This document shows positions 1-11,608 of a DNA stretch of 64,000 bases, in pieces. The number at the start of each line of letters is the position of its first letter. The stretch's first letter is position 1. The position numbers and the translations under genes were made by a program. The notes beneath the pieces were generated by a model. It did not search any database and was not told the DNA's origin. It worked only from the letters and a program-made list of their open reading frames with translations. The DNA comes from Prunus persica (Eukaryota > Streptophyta > Magnoliopsida > Rosales > Rosaceae), in assembly GCF_000346465.2 (NCBI RefSeq), contig NC_034015.1, forward strand, positions 13,172,193-13,236,192, written 5' to 3'.

Positions 1-1830
1 CTTGAATTTATTCCACACCTCATGTGCAATAATGATATTATCCACAATTTGCCTACCAGGAACATAATTGACTTGAGTAGGACTCACAATCTTGCTCATA
101 ATAGGTCTGAGTTTATTCCACTAAATTTTTTTAGATTACCTTGTATAAGGTGTTGCAAATGCTAATTGGTCTAAATTGAGACATAATAGTAGCATTTGTT
201 ACCTACGGGACAAGAGCAATAAGAGTGTTGTTGAGTCTGTCAGGGAGGCAAGCAGTGGTAAAACAATATTTGACCATAGAATATATGTCGGAGCTGCATA
301 GGGACCAATTGTCATGGTAGAATTTAGCTAGGAATCCATCAGGCCCAAGAGCTTTAAGGCTACCAATAGAAAACATACTCATTTTTATATCATCGTCAGT
401 TACCTCTCGATTCAAGTTGTTCAAATCCTCAGAGTCCAAAGCAGGAAAGAAATTTGGGTTGTTATACATCTCATAAGTTCTGGGTTTTAGAGAGAATAGC
501 TCATTGAAATGGGAAACCACCAGAGCATGCATGTCAGATTTATCAGTGACTCAAACGTCGTTGGTGTTCTTTAGTCTCTCAATTTTGTTTCTTCTTCGTC
601 TAACAATAGTAGATAGATGGAAAAATTTAGTGTTTTTGTCACCTTCCTTAAGCCAGGTGTTTCTAGATTTTTGGAGCCAAAGAAGTTGTTCTTGCTCTAG
701 AATCACATTAAGATCACCATGAAGCTTTTTTTCCAGCTCAATAAGAAAAAGGTTATCCTTGTGGCAAAGGTTTCTCTAAATACCATAAATCCTGGCCATA
801 ATCCTTTTTTTTCTGTTGAAAGACATTGTCAAACACCTCATTGTTCCAGCCAGTGAGGGCCTTGGCCAGAGAAGTAGTTTTACAAACAATATTACCATGG
901 GTATTATTCCAGGTAGTAGTGATAAAGCCCTTAAAGTCTTCATGAAGCATCCACATTGCTTGGACTCTAAAAATTTTAAATTCAGGTCTCGGGCACTGAG
1001 CAGAGTTCATGGATATCAGCATAGGACAGTGGTCAGACTTTATTCTAGGTAAATGTCTAACATATGCTTCATGGAATGTTTGTCTCCAATCAATGCTACA
1101 AAGACCTCTGTCTAGTCTTTCCCGAATAGTTTCACCATGATATCAATTTTCTTGTACCAAGTAAACTCAGCTCCAGAGAATCCAAGATCCATTAAATGGT
1201 TCATACTAATCCAATCAGCAAAACCAGTTTGACTATGAGTGGGTCTGCCTCCCTTTTTTTCAAAGTCAACAGTAATCTCATTGAAATCCCCAGCCACAAG
1301 CCAAGGCAATTTAGCAACATCAGAAACACAGTTAAGAGTCATGAAGTATTGTCATTCGTAATCAAAGCTGTAAGTGATTGGCTGGAACAAGCTACAGTAT
1401 TTAGTTGAACATTGTTACAATTCCACAAAATCCAAAGACCTCCCGAGAAGCCATTAGCATCAACAATGTAGTGATTAGTAAATCTCAAACTATTAACAAC
1501 ATGTAATGCACGATCACTGAGAATTCTTGGTTCAAGGATAGCAAGGATCTCAATATGATGTGCTTGTGTAGAGACTTGATTATTCTGGGTAAGGCTTTAT
1601 CCCCAGCACCTTTAACATTCCAAACCAGTATCATTGATAAATAATAAAATAAGGTAACAGGGCGAACCCCAAATTTAAAGAGTAGAGCTCATAGCCTCCA
1701 CTAAGGCAGAAGTAGAGGCAACAACACCAGATTTTTCATCTATCATGGTTTTTTGCAGCCTGCCAGTCTCAATGGTAACGGTGTGGGGTAGGTGACTAAG
1801 CTTAGTTTCATTTGGAATGACCATATCAAC
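1..1830 (-). mobile_element. LINE (L1-type non-LTR retrotransposon) fragment, broken ORF2
   Basis: Read on the minus strand, an apurinic-endonuclease-like ORF2 begins near 1634 with the typical LINE opening MILVWNVKG. It continues to about 1112 with the endonuclease motif VAGDFNEI and the later SGAEFTW block. It then runs through a linker (about 1110-535) to the start of the reverse transcriptase region at 203-532, which carries ALGPDGFLAKFY, the conserved GPDGF motif of plant LINE reverse transcriptases. The order endonuclease then reverse transcriptase is correct for ORF2. The frame changes several times and stops interrupt it, so the copy is dead. The catalytic part of the reverse transcriptase lies beyond base 1. 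The stretch 1640-1830 reads as coding-like minus-strand sequence and may be the end of ORF1. Confidence 0.88.
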
Positions 1831-1848
1831 AAAACACTTAATAAAAAA

Positions 1849-1871
1849 AAAGTATAGCGCCGCTATACTTT
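1849..1871. repeat. Perfect 23-nt hairpin
   Basis: Two 11-nt arms (AAAGTATAGCG and its exact complement) surround a single central C. It lies just outside the LINE coding remnant. Its role is unknown; it may be the edge of a separate small element. Confidence 0.6.
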
Positions 1872-2700
1872 CTTTAGTACAAAAATGGATTCCTTGTCTT
1901 TTCCCCCTCTTTAATACAAAATGGCCAATTTGAGAGTCGTATGTTTGAAACTATGACTTTGAATGTGGGGGGATAAATACCATCTATCACTCTCACTTGA
2001 GGTGGAAGCTTTTGTACTTGAGCACACTAGTGTACTCACACGACCATTAGCAGCCTCCTGAGGTAATTTATAGAAGGAAAAAAAACAATTAATATGCTAC
2101 TTTTCTTTGACAAACATTCCAACAAGAAAGCAAATTTACAATTTGGAAGTTGAAGGAAGGCTGCTTGCATTATATATATTTGTATATTTCCTATCACATG
2201 GGTGAGACCATTTGCATCATCATGGAGAAAAGTAATTAATTCATGTTATAGCAAAAATGGAATACTATTCCGGGTCGGCCATTTTAGTAACGACAAATTT
2301 GGAAAAACGAAAACAAAAAACACATTGTCTTTCTCTTTTTGTGTTTGGTGCCGATCGTGGAAGCCAAAACTTCAAAGAAAAATTACAAAAACACCAGCTA
2401 GTACCAATGGCGGGGCTCTCAGAAAATCAAAGCATGCATACAGGCGCATAGGTTCGAAGTTCCAAAGTACCCACTGAATATTTGTACACCGTTATTGTGC
2501 AATTTTGTTAGAAGAAATTTGGACACCATCATTGTTGCACCCAAATAAGAAAAATAAATAACTAAATTTGGTAATATAATTTTTTGAAATGGAAATCGTG
2601 GTCAAAAGAGTCACAATTGAGTAGTTGTGGTGGTTCATGTTATTAAAAGGGGTTTGAAAGAGTATAAATGAAATGAAAATAAAATGACCAAACCTTCTCT
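1872..2700. other. Intergenic, no gene seen
   Basis: AT-rich spacer between the LINE remnant and the promoter of the WD40 gene. The short open frames around 2200-2480 have no recognisable family or codon pattern. I see no RNA gene here. Confidence 0.5.
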
Positions 2701-2706
2701 TCTCTT

Positions 2707-2714
2707 TATATATA
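2707..2714 (+). promoter_or_regulatory. Candidate TATA box and 5' leader of the WD40 gene
   Basis: TATATATA at 2707-2714 is followed by a CT-rich leader. A consensus donor (GTAAGT) lies at 2984, and a possible acceptor AG sits two bases before the ATG at 3798. This suggests a 5'-UTR intron from 2984 to about 3796. It is inferred from signals only. Confidence 0.4.
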
Positions 2715-2983
2715 TTGACTGGCTATTAGCTTTCACGCCCTCACCTTCCATTCTCTTCTTCTGATTTCTGCTGTCTCCCCTACTTCATATATATTTATTT
2801 TTTCATAATAATATATATTTCTATTTTTATATATAGCCCCCTCAACTTTCATAACTACCACCATAAAGCTCAAATTCTTCATCTCCCTCCTCCTTATGTA
2901 GATATGTCTCATGCTCTGGAAGCAGCCCATAACCACTGAAACTTCTTGAGTTTTCACCATTGTATTCTTGAGTTTTCACCAAT

Positions 2984-2988
<5 letters not shown>

Positions 2989-3032
<44 letters not shown>
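2989..3032. repeat. (TC)22 microsatellite
   Basis: Uninterrupted TC dinucleotides, immediately downstream of the candidate 5'-UTR donor of the WD40 gene. It is likely length-polymorphic. Confidence 0.95.
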
Positions 3033-3037
<5 letters not shown>

Positions 3038-3597
3038 ATATTGGATGGTTTTCAAACTTTGTTCACACCCTTTTCTTTTCTGATCTTTTTTTTTTCTGGG
3101 TAGTTTTTTGATAGTTAACTGTAGGACTCTGCATTTGTTGTGGATGGAATAATGGAACAATATTATTATCAAAATAAGTATACAAAACCAAGATGAAGAG
3201 TTCTCATCAATGAGTCAATCTTTTTCTTCTTCTTTTTATTTTTTTATTTTTTTTATTTTTGTGGTAATGAGTTCTCATCATAGTCAAAGAGCTTTTTCAT
3301 CTTGGTCTAATGGATACTGCTGCACAATTTGTAAGTACATTACCCTTTCCAGAAAATCGGTTTTATATAGAGATTTTGATAGTCAACCTTGATTAGGTAT
3401 AACAGAATACGGTGATAAGCGCCTACCCTTCCTTTTTATTTTTATTTTACTTTATTTATGGAGATGACCGCCATCTCCTTTTCTTTTTTATAAATCAAAG
3501 TGTAGGCACCTAGCTAGAAGATCATAGAGCTTCTTCTTTTTTTTTTAACATGTATGTTTTGTCTTTTTAATGCTGCATGTATATAACTTGCACATAT

Positions 3598-3720
3598 GGG
3601 CTTAGCCAAGTTAGTTAAAACAGATATGCTTCCTATTATGCATTCGAATTCGAATCCCCTTCTCTGTAATTTATATTATATGAAAATTGAATATCTTTTG
3701 TATAAAAAAAATTAAAAAAG
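3598..3720 (+). repeat. tRNA-derived SINE candidate
   Basis: A box-A-like segment (GGCTTAGCCAAGTTAGTTA) is followed about 40 nt later by a box-B-like segment (GAATTCGAATCCCC), the spacing of a tRNA-derived pol III head. An A-rich tail follows at 3703-3719. Flanks ttgcacata and ttgtacatt could be a decayed target duplication. It does not fold as a functional tRNA. It lies in the presumed 5'-UTR intron of the WD40 gene. Confidence 0.5.
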
Positions 3721-3797
3721 TTGTACATTATTGACATTTGACACTAAAATCACCAAGCAGCTAGAGAGAAAATACACAAATTTCAATTATTCCAAGC

Positions 3798-5432
3798 ATG
3801 CAAAGCCCAGCAGAGAAAAGAGCAGGAGTGTACACCTACATAAGCCAGTGGCCAATCTACTCCTTAGCTTGGTCAGTCCGTCATGACAAGCCCTCACGCC
3901 TTGCCATAGGCAGCTTCATTGAAGACTACAGCAATAAGGTTGAGCTAGTCCAATTCAACCGGGACACCTCCGATTTTGCTACTGATAACCGCCTAATTTT
4001 CGACCACCCTTACGCACCCACCAACCTCATGTTCTTCCCCTCCAAGGACCCTTCAAACCCCGACCTGATCGCCACGTCCGGCGACTACTTGAGGCTATGG
4101 GAGATCCATGATGACAGAATTGAGCTCAAGTCCCTGCTCAATGGGAACAGTAGCAGTGAATTTAATTCGGCTATAACATCTTTTGATTGGGCTGAGTGTG
4201 ACACTAAGCGTGTGGCCACGTCTAGTGTGGACACTACATGCACAATTTGGGACATTGAGAGGGAAGCTGTGGACACTCAGTTGGTGGCTCATGATAAAGA
4301 AGTGTATGACATTTCTTGGGGTGGCTTCAATGTGTTTGCCTCAGCTTCTGGGGATGGCACTGTCAGGGTCTTTGATTTGAGGGACAAAGAGAGGTAAGGG
4401 TTAATTCAAAATTTTACTTTGCGTGCAATTTTTTCAGACTGAAAACTCAAGTCTTTTATTCCGTATTTGTTTTGAGAGAGGGAATCCAACGTGAGACATT
4501 TTTTAATTTGGGGTAATTGAATGAGAAATACTACTAGACCTAGTTTTAGTTGCCTAGTTGATAAGAAGTCTGCAGTTGAGTTCAACGTACTTCTGATTCA
4601 GGAGCTGACCTACATGAGGTCAAGTGTGGCTAAAAACCTTACTTGTAATAGGAAAATCACTGTTTTGTTATTCTCGATCAATAACACAATGACACGTGGA
4701 AAAGTTATCATACGTGTCATTGCGTTATTGACCAGAAATAGCAAAAAGTGATATTTCCGTTACATGAGAGTAAGCCCCTATACAGTTCCATTTAGCCTAC
4801 TATCACAGTACAAAATTTTGAGCCTTCTGATTCACAAGTCTTGTGATGAAGTTCTACTATTATAAGGAAGAGAAAAGTCAATTTTGGTGGGGTATAATTT
4901 GTCTTCCTTAACCTATATTTGCATTTGATTTATTATAGTAGAATGATGTTATTTTTATCACATTTACTGATCGCATTGCTAATAAATACAATAATTTTAT
5001 ACAAATTTTTTCAATAGATCAACCATAGTGTATGAAAACCCATCTCAAGATGGGTCCTTGCTGAGGCTGGAATGGAACAAGCAAGACCCAAGATTCATTG
5101 CCACAGTGGGCATGGACAGCAACAAAGTCGTGATATTGGACATCAGATTTCCTACAGCTCCTCTCATGGAGCTTAAAAAGCACGGATCCAGTGTGAACGC
5201 CATTTCCTGGTCCCCAGGTATGGGCCACCAGATATGTTCTGTGAGTGATGATTCAAGGGCTATGATTTGGGAGGTGGTCAAACCTGGGGTTCAATCGGAC
5301 GGTGGTGGGAATGTGGAGCCAGAGATGTGGTATGGAGCGACGGCTCAGATTAACCAAGTGCGTTGGTCTGCTGTGGAGGTGGATTGGATTGCTATTGCCT
5401 TCTTGAATAAGTTGCAGGTCTTGAAGGTTTAG
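3798..5432 (+). CDS. WD40-repeat protein, LWD1/TTG1 (AN11) family
   Basis: Two exons, 3798-4393 and 5018-5432, join in frame to give 336 aa, close to the roughly 340-350 aa of LIGHT-REGULATED WD1 and TTG1 proteins. The splice is AG|GTAAGG to ATAG|ATCA and restores the family sequence [12 protein letters not shown]. Recognisable blocks are the N-terminal [57 protein letters not shown], and the C-terminal [16 protein letters not shown]. The protein should form a beta-propeller acting as a scaffold. LWD proteins act in circadian clock regulation and TTG1 proteins in MYB-bHLH-WD40 complexes. The sequence resembles LWD1 more than TTG1 but is diverged from what I recall of LWD1, so it may be a lineage paralogue. 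The start is the only ATG giving the family N terminus. Confidence 0.9.
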
Positions 5433-5805
5433 AAATTACAAGGTTCATGAAAAAAAATATATATAATAGTATCATTGGCAATTTCATGGGCAATGGTATA
5501 TTTAGAGTTGTATAATTAAGAGTGGAAAGGAGAAATGGGAATTAATTTAACTGGGAGATATTTGTAAAATACAATTTTCGTGTGACAATGGAAATGGTCA
5601 AAATGCTCATCGACCAATACCACAATGAAGTTTTGTATCGTGTAAATTTTTATTAAGCATGAACTTCTTATCTTGATGTGAATGTTGACTGACCGGCACA
5701 ATTAGGTAGTTGATCAATGTAAATTTTTCTTAAGTACAACATTAACACGCGACAAATTTTGTTATATTTTTCTTCTTTCATTTTTTCAAAATCATTACGT
5801 TAAAG
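5433..5805. other. 3' region of WD40 gene and spacer
   Basis: AT-rich. It presumably holds the 3'-UTR and polyadenylation site of the WD40 gene. No other feature seen. Confidence 0.4.
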
Positions 5806-6181
5806 TCCCATTTGGTTCATGGAACAAATTTGAGGGGAAATCACTTCCCATGTCATTCCCCAAGGGATGAAAATGGAAGATTCATTTCCCACGTTTGGTA
5901 ATGCTAAAAAAGTAACCGGAAAATATCACTTTATTTCATTTTCCATTTTTGTTTCGAGTAGAAATGGAAAACAAAGTTTGTATAAATTTTCAATTATACC
6001 TATATTAAATTAAATAAAAAAAGAATGCATTTCATGTGAAATGAAATAAAGTGGTATTTCCTGGTTACTTTCTTAGCATTAGCAAACATGAGAAATGAAT
6101 CTTTCACTTCTCATCCCTTGTGAAAAAATATAGAAAATTATTTTCCATCAAATCTTTTTCGCGAATCAAATGTAGCCTAAG
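5806..6181. repeat. Foldback MITE
   Basis: The two ends are imperfect inverted repeats of roughly 140 bp. The left arm has CATTTGGTTCATGGAA, then ATTCATTTCCCACGTTTGG, then GGAAAATATCACTTTATTTC. The right arm carries the complements in reverse order: GAAATAAAGTGGTATTTCC, GAGAAATGAATCTTTC and GCGAATCAAATG. There is no coding capacity. A non-autonomous DNA transposon is the simplest reading. The exact ends and target duplication are not clear. Confidence 0.7.
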
Positions 6182-6688
6182 TTCTCTATGATTATGGAAG
6201 ATCTTGTTTGTGCAAATAATCTCACGGGAGAATATTCGCTTCTAGATCCCTCAACTTTCGACCTTTCCTTCTCTCTCTTCCTCGTTTCCTGTAAAAAAGA
6301 TTGGAGTAAATAGACCACATCCGGGGGTGTTGCTCAAAGGCCCTCTGATGCCTATGCCTAAGTTAGTTCGAGTGTTTGTAGAAAACCGGGATGCCGGAGC
6401 CGTGTGTGGTGGGCGGAGCCGTGTGGAGAAATATGGAGAGTGGAGAGAGAGCTTCAGGTATTTTTCTCGGGTATTAGGAGTAGGTTTAGATGTACCTTGA
6501 ATGATGAATGAGGTCGTCTATTTATAGGAACCTCAGGGCTAGGATTTTGTAGAGAATATGCTGAGTTTATTCTCTACTCAAATTCATAGGGATCGAGTCA
6601 GACTGAGATAATATTTGAATTAAATGATATTATCACATTTTATGAAGATAATATATGAATTAATGATATTATCTTCTCTTTATTATGA
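6182..6688. other. Intergenic, no gene seen
   Basis: AT-rich spacer between the MITE and the Helitron. Short blocks such as gatattatc recur around 6620-7040. No coding or RNA gene recognised. Confidence 0.4.
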
Positions 6689-6976
6689 CTAGCCTCTCTG
6701 CACGCGCTTCCGCGCTTGCGAGAGGTTTTTTTAAAAAAATAAGTAAATTTATTTTAGAATTAAAAAAGATAATGGGTAGTTGTGTTCCATAAAAATAGGA
6801 TCCATTATCTGCTTTTTCTTTTTCTTTTAATTTTTTTAAATATGAAAAAGTGTGAATTTACCATATTATCCTCATTTAATTAATAATTTGAATTATTAAT
6901 GTTTGCATTAACCAAGGACATTTTCTGGTATTTTGAATGTTTCACCATTCTCTGCCTTTTGCTTTATATATATAGA
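6689..6976 (-). mobile_element. Short non-autonomous Helitron
   Basis: Read on the minus strand, the element starts with TCTATATATATAAAGC (5' TC terminus) and ends with CTAG (the CTRR terminus). Just before that end is a GC-rich hairpin: CCTCTC and GAGAGG arms surround GCGCGGAAGCGCG. The base before the 5' end is A and the base after the 3' end is T, matching Helitron insertion between A and T without target duplication. At 288 bp it has no coding capacity. A diverged relative lies at 12846-13096 in the same orientation. Confidence 0.8.
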
Positions 6977-7634
6977 TAATATCTGAATTAATGATATTAT
7001 CTTATTAAATTAAGATAATATCATATTAATTAAGATATTTATCTCAATTAATTAATTAGTCAGATAAACTGGTTCAATTAATTAATTTAAGAGATAATCT
7101 TCTCTTCCACGTGTCGTGCTGTGATTGAAGACGAAAATATTTGCTCCCACAGATCTCATTTTGTTTTCGTTTAATTAATAAACAACCTCAAACATCATAG
7201 GAACAATTGTTATTCATATGGATCTCATCTTTATTGGTAACCTAGTTTACAATGTAAAAATAGTTTTATCGATTCATTCACCAACATGTATTTTACATTC
7301 TTACTTCCATTTTCCAATGTTAAAAAGTAAATAAATAAAAGTTTATCAAAACATAAAACCAAACAACCCCACACACCACCCCCCCTTCCCAAAAAAAAGT
7401 AGAGTAGTTGGAGTTCTTACCTTTTACAGTTTACTGCCGCAAAGGGTTACCCGGCAAAAAGAACCAGACTCCACTTTGATTAAAATTTTAGTTTTATTTG
7501 AACCGAAGACCAATCGAGGACCACCTACACTTCTGCAATTTCGCAAGCTCATCGTTTTGCTTCTTCCGTCGCGATCAGCGAACACGAACCTTCCTCCGGC
7601 GTCACTACCAACAAAGAGAGCTCTCGTTTCTTCG
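6977..7634. other. Spacer and promoter region of the VPS55-like gene
   Basis: AT-rich up to about 7380, then a more GC-rich, CT-rich stretch (7480-7634) that looks like the 5'-UTR of the next gene. No other feature seen. Confidence 0.4.
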
Positions 7635-10600
7635 ATGGCGATGACCATTGAAGGTACAATTCTTAGTGTTTCACTTTTTTCTTTTTTTTCTTTTTTTTCT
7701 TTTTTTCTTCTCTTCATATATCTCAAATCTTCGATTCTTTTCAAATCAATTTTGGTTTTGGCTGGGCGACGAATTTTGTGTGTGCAGAATTTCGTTGAAT
7801 AATATCAAAAAACTGAGATAAGCCTTTTCTCTTGTTCCAATTCCCCACTGCAAAAATTGGAGAACTGGAATCGTGTGGGCTTGAGAGCTGAACATTCTGG
7901 AATTGTGCTCAATTAATTAGGGTTTCGTGTAGTTGATTCTTTTTAGTACAAATTACAATCATATTTTATGATTTCAAACACCCCAGTTTGAATGCTTATC
8001 TTAATCAGAACTTTTTTTATAAATCAAAACTTAAAATTCTATGTATGTTTCCGATATGATATCTTATAAGAAATGGTTTTTTTTTTTTTTTTTGTGTGTC
8101 TAAAATAAGAAATGGTTAATCGTATCAATTTGATTTTAGTGGCAACTTACTATTTCGGTAACGTTAATTGGGGAGCTCGAATTTCATGCACGATTACTAT
8201 GTGTAAATTGGGGGCATTAGTTCACAGATTGTGAAAGGGTTGCATTGTATGCGTCGAGCATCAATTCCTGTGACTATATATAAGATAATTTATGTAATTG
8301 TGTTTATTATTGAACCTTCACTCATATTTTGATGGCATTGAGTACTGACCCTTTTTGTTTTTGGTGCATTGTTGCTCTGCGTGTTGTTGACCGGTCGTGT
8401 TCTTTGCAGTGTAAGTAGGAATTTAGTTCTGTGATCTTAGCCCTGTTATGCAGCTTATCTCAAACAGACTTCTAACGACGAATTTCTTCGTGTACAGGCT
8501 TGCAGGACTTGCTTTTATGTTTTCAGCAAGCATCTTGCTACAGATCCTGGTATGGTTTGAATGTTTGTAGTGGTTTGGAATATTTTGCAGTTTCCTTTTG
8601 CTTTAAATCATGTGTTGTTTTTTGTATAGTAAATGCTTTATAATTACGTTTTGAAAGTTTTGTGTCCTTTTACTCGAACAGATGCTCATATATATGCTTG
8701 TTCAATTGTAATTATATCCCAGTATTATGTTAGGCCATACATAGTCTGTCTTGCAAATATGCCAGATGCATCAAGAATAAGGCACATGCGCATGCGTTTA
8801 TCTTCATGAATCATCTTACTTTATGAACATCAGGCATTATGCTTGTTTTCTCGTCTAGTGCATTCACTTTGTTATTTTTGCGGATGGCACTTCCTTTCAT
8901 CCTTTTCTTCACGCGTTGTTTATTTATTCTGTTAATTGTGTGTGCTTGTGTTGCATGGGTTGTTGTTCTTGGCGCATGTCAGTAAAATTTGTACTTATCA
9001 AAAAAAGAAAAGAAGGTGCTCTGCTCACTGTGATGAATCTTGCAAACATTTTGAACCAAACATTTCTGAGATATATTTTTCAAGTTCAATTGAGCTTTTA
9101 AACAGTGAAATTATTGAAGCAGTTGGCATATATGACTTCTTCTTTTTTTTTTCTTTTTTTTTTTGGAAAAACCCACTGCATAAGAAAAGTTAAAGCTACA
9201 AAATGGGCTATTGTCCTGCAAGAAAGTTAGGGTTCAGTTTTAATGAGTATTCTTCTGGTTACTTGTGGACATTGGAAATTGGAGGATTTTGTACATTCAT
9301 TCCTAGGATGTGTTTAATGATGTCAAAGTGAGTAGGAGTACATTTATGCATTGCTTTTTAATTATAGTATTCAATTGTTCTTTTGCGGATTAGATGTTTT
9401 TTTCTTCTCTTTCTTTTGTTGATATAGTAGCTTACTACCAAGACAAAATCTAGAACCCTACTAAAGGGGTGTTATTCAAGTTGCCTTCTGCATTTGAAAG
9501 GGGCTTTTGTATCCTTTGTGATATTAATAATACTGCCTGGTGATACATCACCAGATTGGGGGTTTGGATTTCAAATATCTTTTATGCTGACTCACTTACT
9601 GTTTTTTTTTTAATGTGTGCAGGCTTGTGCATTATACAACAATTGGTGGCCAATGTTATCTGGTGAGAGTAGCTAATATAAGTTTCTTATTCTACTTGAT
9701 ATTTAGGGTTGGTTTGAGCATCAAATTATTGAAATTTCAATTGTTGTTGTAGCTCTCATGTACGTGCTCGTACCCATGCCTTGCTTATTCTTTGGTGGTG
9801 GTTCTACTCAGTTTTTGCTTAGCAGGGAAAGTGATGGGTGAGTATTTTCTAAGCACTTTTACTTACCAAAAATTTCATCTATAATGTAACCCTCTTATAT
9901 ATACCTGGTATTTCTATAATTTTTCATTCATTATAGACATCCCGTATTTTTTTTTAATAATGTCAAGATACTTGTGTGCCATGCACCAATTTATTTGTCA
10001 GCCTTTTTGTCGGAACTCACAACTGGATATAACCAAGTTTTTTAAGATCACTGCCATGGTTTGGATGATATTCTGAATACCTCAGGATTGAGTCATTGGT
10101 TCAATTCGTTTCGATAGTTACTGTCCCTAAGAAAGACTTAATTTATTTTTTAAATTAACACCATAAATTTTAGCTTTCTATAAAATCAATTTTTTGGGGT
10201 ACTGTTATGCTTCAAAATGAACAAATGGGGCTATTAATGTACACAAAGGAAGAACCTCAGTATTGAAGGGGGTCGTGATTTTCCAACACTGCCAAGGGAC
10301 ATATAGCCCATTCAAGAAATTCAACTCTAACTGGAATAGAACAAGTGAAAAGGTACACATTGGAATATCGCTGAGAGAAGGGCCAAACTTAAAAAATATT
10401 GCTCCTTTTTAGGGTCACAAAACAGAGCAATAAGTAGTTATGTGTGTAATTGTGATTTTACCGTAAAATAGTTGTGACAAGTTGACAACCAGCCTATGGA
10501 ACTTTTGTAACTTGTAAACTGAGTTTGCGAAGAACCTCTATAATTCAAAATTACATTAACAGCTTCCTTGTTGGCTTTCTCTTTATCTTTTCGGTTCATA

Positions 10601-10816
10601 TTCTTAGATTAAATAAAATTATTATATTGCAGGTGGGTAAATGCTGCTAAATTCTTGACTGGAGCATCAACTGTGGGGAGCATAGCCATTCCTATTATCC
10701 TTAGGCATGCTCATATGATTGAGACATCTGCTATGTGGATTGAATTCTTTTCATTCCTCATATTTGTCTGCACTGTCTTGTGCTTCCACCGTGCCAGCCT
10801 CGAAGATGAGTGGTGA
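7635..10816 (+). CDS. VPS55: Vacuolar protein sorting protein 55 homologue (VPS55/LEPROT family)
   Basis: Five exons (7635-7653, 8506-8549, 9623-9662, 9753-9837, 10633-10816) give 123 aa. The diagnostic core is present: ILLQILACALYNNWWPML, MYVLVPMPCLFFGG, and GWVNAAKFLTGASTVGSIAIP. Four hydrophobic membrane segments are expected. VPS55 acts with VPS68 in transport from late endosome to vacuole. The N terminus is unusual: about 15 residues are missing compared with plant VPS55 proteins of about 135-140 aa. The C-terminal membrane segment (ETSAMWIEFFSFLIFVCTVLC) is diverged, ending in SLEDEW. Exon 2 has two possible acceptors 8 nt apart (after 8497 and after 8505); only the second keeps the frame from exon 1. 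Translation could instead start at the ATG at 8518. The first exon is the weakest part of the model. Confidence 0.82.
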
Positions 10817-11329
10817 TGAACATCAAAAAACCTAGCTTCTTATCTACTACTGACAGGCAATCATTGGGGCCAACAATTATGTAATGTAAACTCCTGCATG
10901 AAGTGTGATGTGCATACAATGGAAAAGGATAGAGACTCTTCCCTTTTGTAAATGTGTTCTATATCTAATGTTCAAAGACAATTTTTTTTTTATCAGTTTG
11001 TAATATGTTCAAAGGCATCTTGATTAATTTGCCCTTTTAACCGATTTGGGCGGGACATTAGGTTTCTGGTTAATGTGGGATTGCTTTTGTGTGATAGTAG
11101 TATTTGCTATGTAATATAATTTAACTAGAATTTTGATCGTTAAATACTATGCATCTCTTTTATGAAGTTGATGATACCAGTTCAGATCAGATGGAAGAGA
11201 GGGAAAATAAAATTCGACATGGCTACGAGGATGTGAAGAAATTCTCTCAGAGTTAGGAAATTTTGCCGGGGCTTATAAGGAGTTGTATCACCCTCCCAAT
11301 TTCCAATTGGTTTTTGAGTTGGAATTTTG
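10817..11329. other. 3'-UTR of VPS55-like gene and spacer
   Basis: Probable 3'-UTR to about 11030, then AT-rich spacer. No gene seen. Confidence 0.4.
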
Positions 11330-11608
11330 GGGCATGTTTGGTATTCTATTTGAATCTAAATTTTTAATACAAAGTTTGAGTCTAAAATCCAGAAAATATG
11401 TTTGGTATGTCCGGTTTAGAAAATCCAAACTCAAAAATATTCAAATGCTTGAAAGTAGAAGGAAAAAAAAAATCTCTGTTTTTTTAGAAATAATGTTCAA
11501 ATTACATACCAAATAAGTTTTTAAATATTAAAAAGCGTATTTCACAACTCCTAAGAAAAATCAACTTTTTTAGTTCAATACTTGATTTTGATACCAAACA
11601 CCCCCTTA
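11330..11608. repeat. Possible degenerate MITE
   Basis: The left end reads GGGGCATGTTTGGTATTC. The right end, on the opposite strand, reads GGGGGTGTTTGGTATCAAAA. The shared TGTTTGGTAT in inverted orientation is typical of short hAT-like or Harbinger-like MITEs. The interior contains no gene. The target duplication is not evident. Confidence 0.45.

Noticed and set aside
3598..3700. Possible tRNA gene (box A and box B words)
   Set aside because: The arms do not pair into a cloverleaf and an A-rich tail follows, so a SINE fits better.
8405..8407. Single-nucleotide exon in the VPS55-like gene (TTTGCAG, T, then GTAAGT) that would also restore the frame
   Set aside because: The acceptor after 8505 gives the same reading frame with ordinary splice sites and no micro-exon, so the simpler model is preferred.
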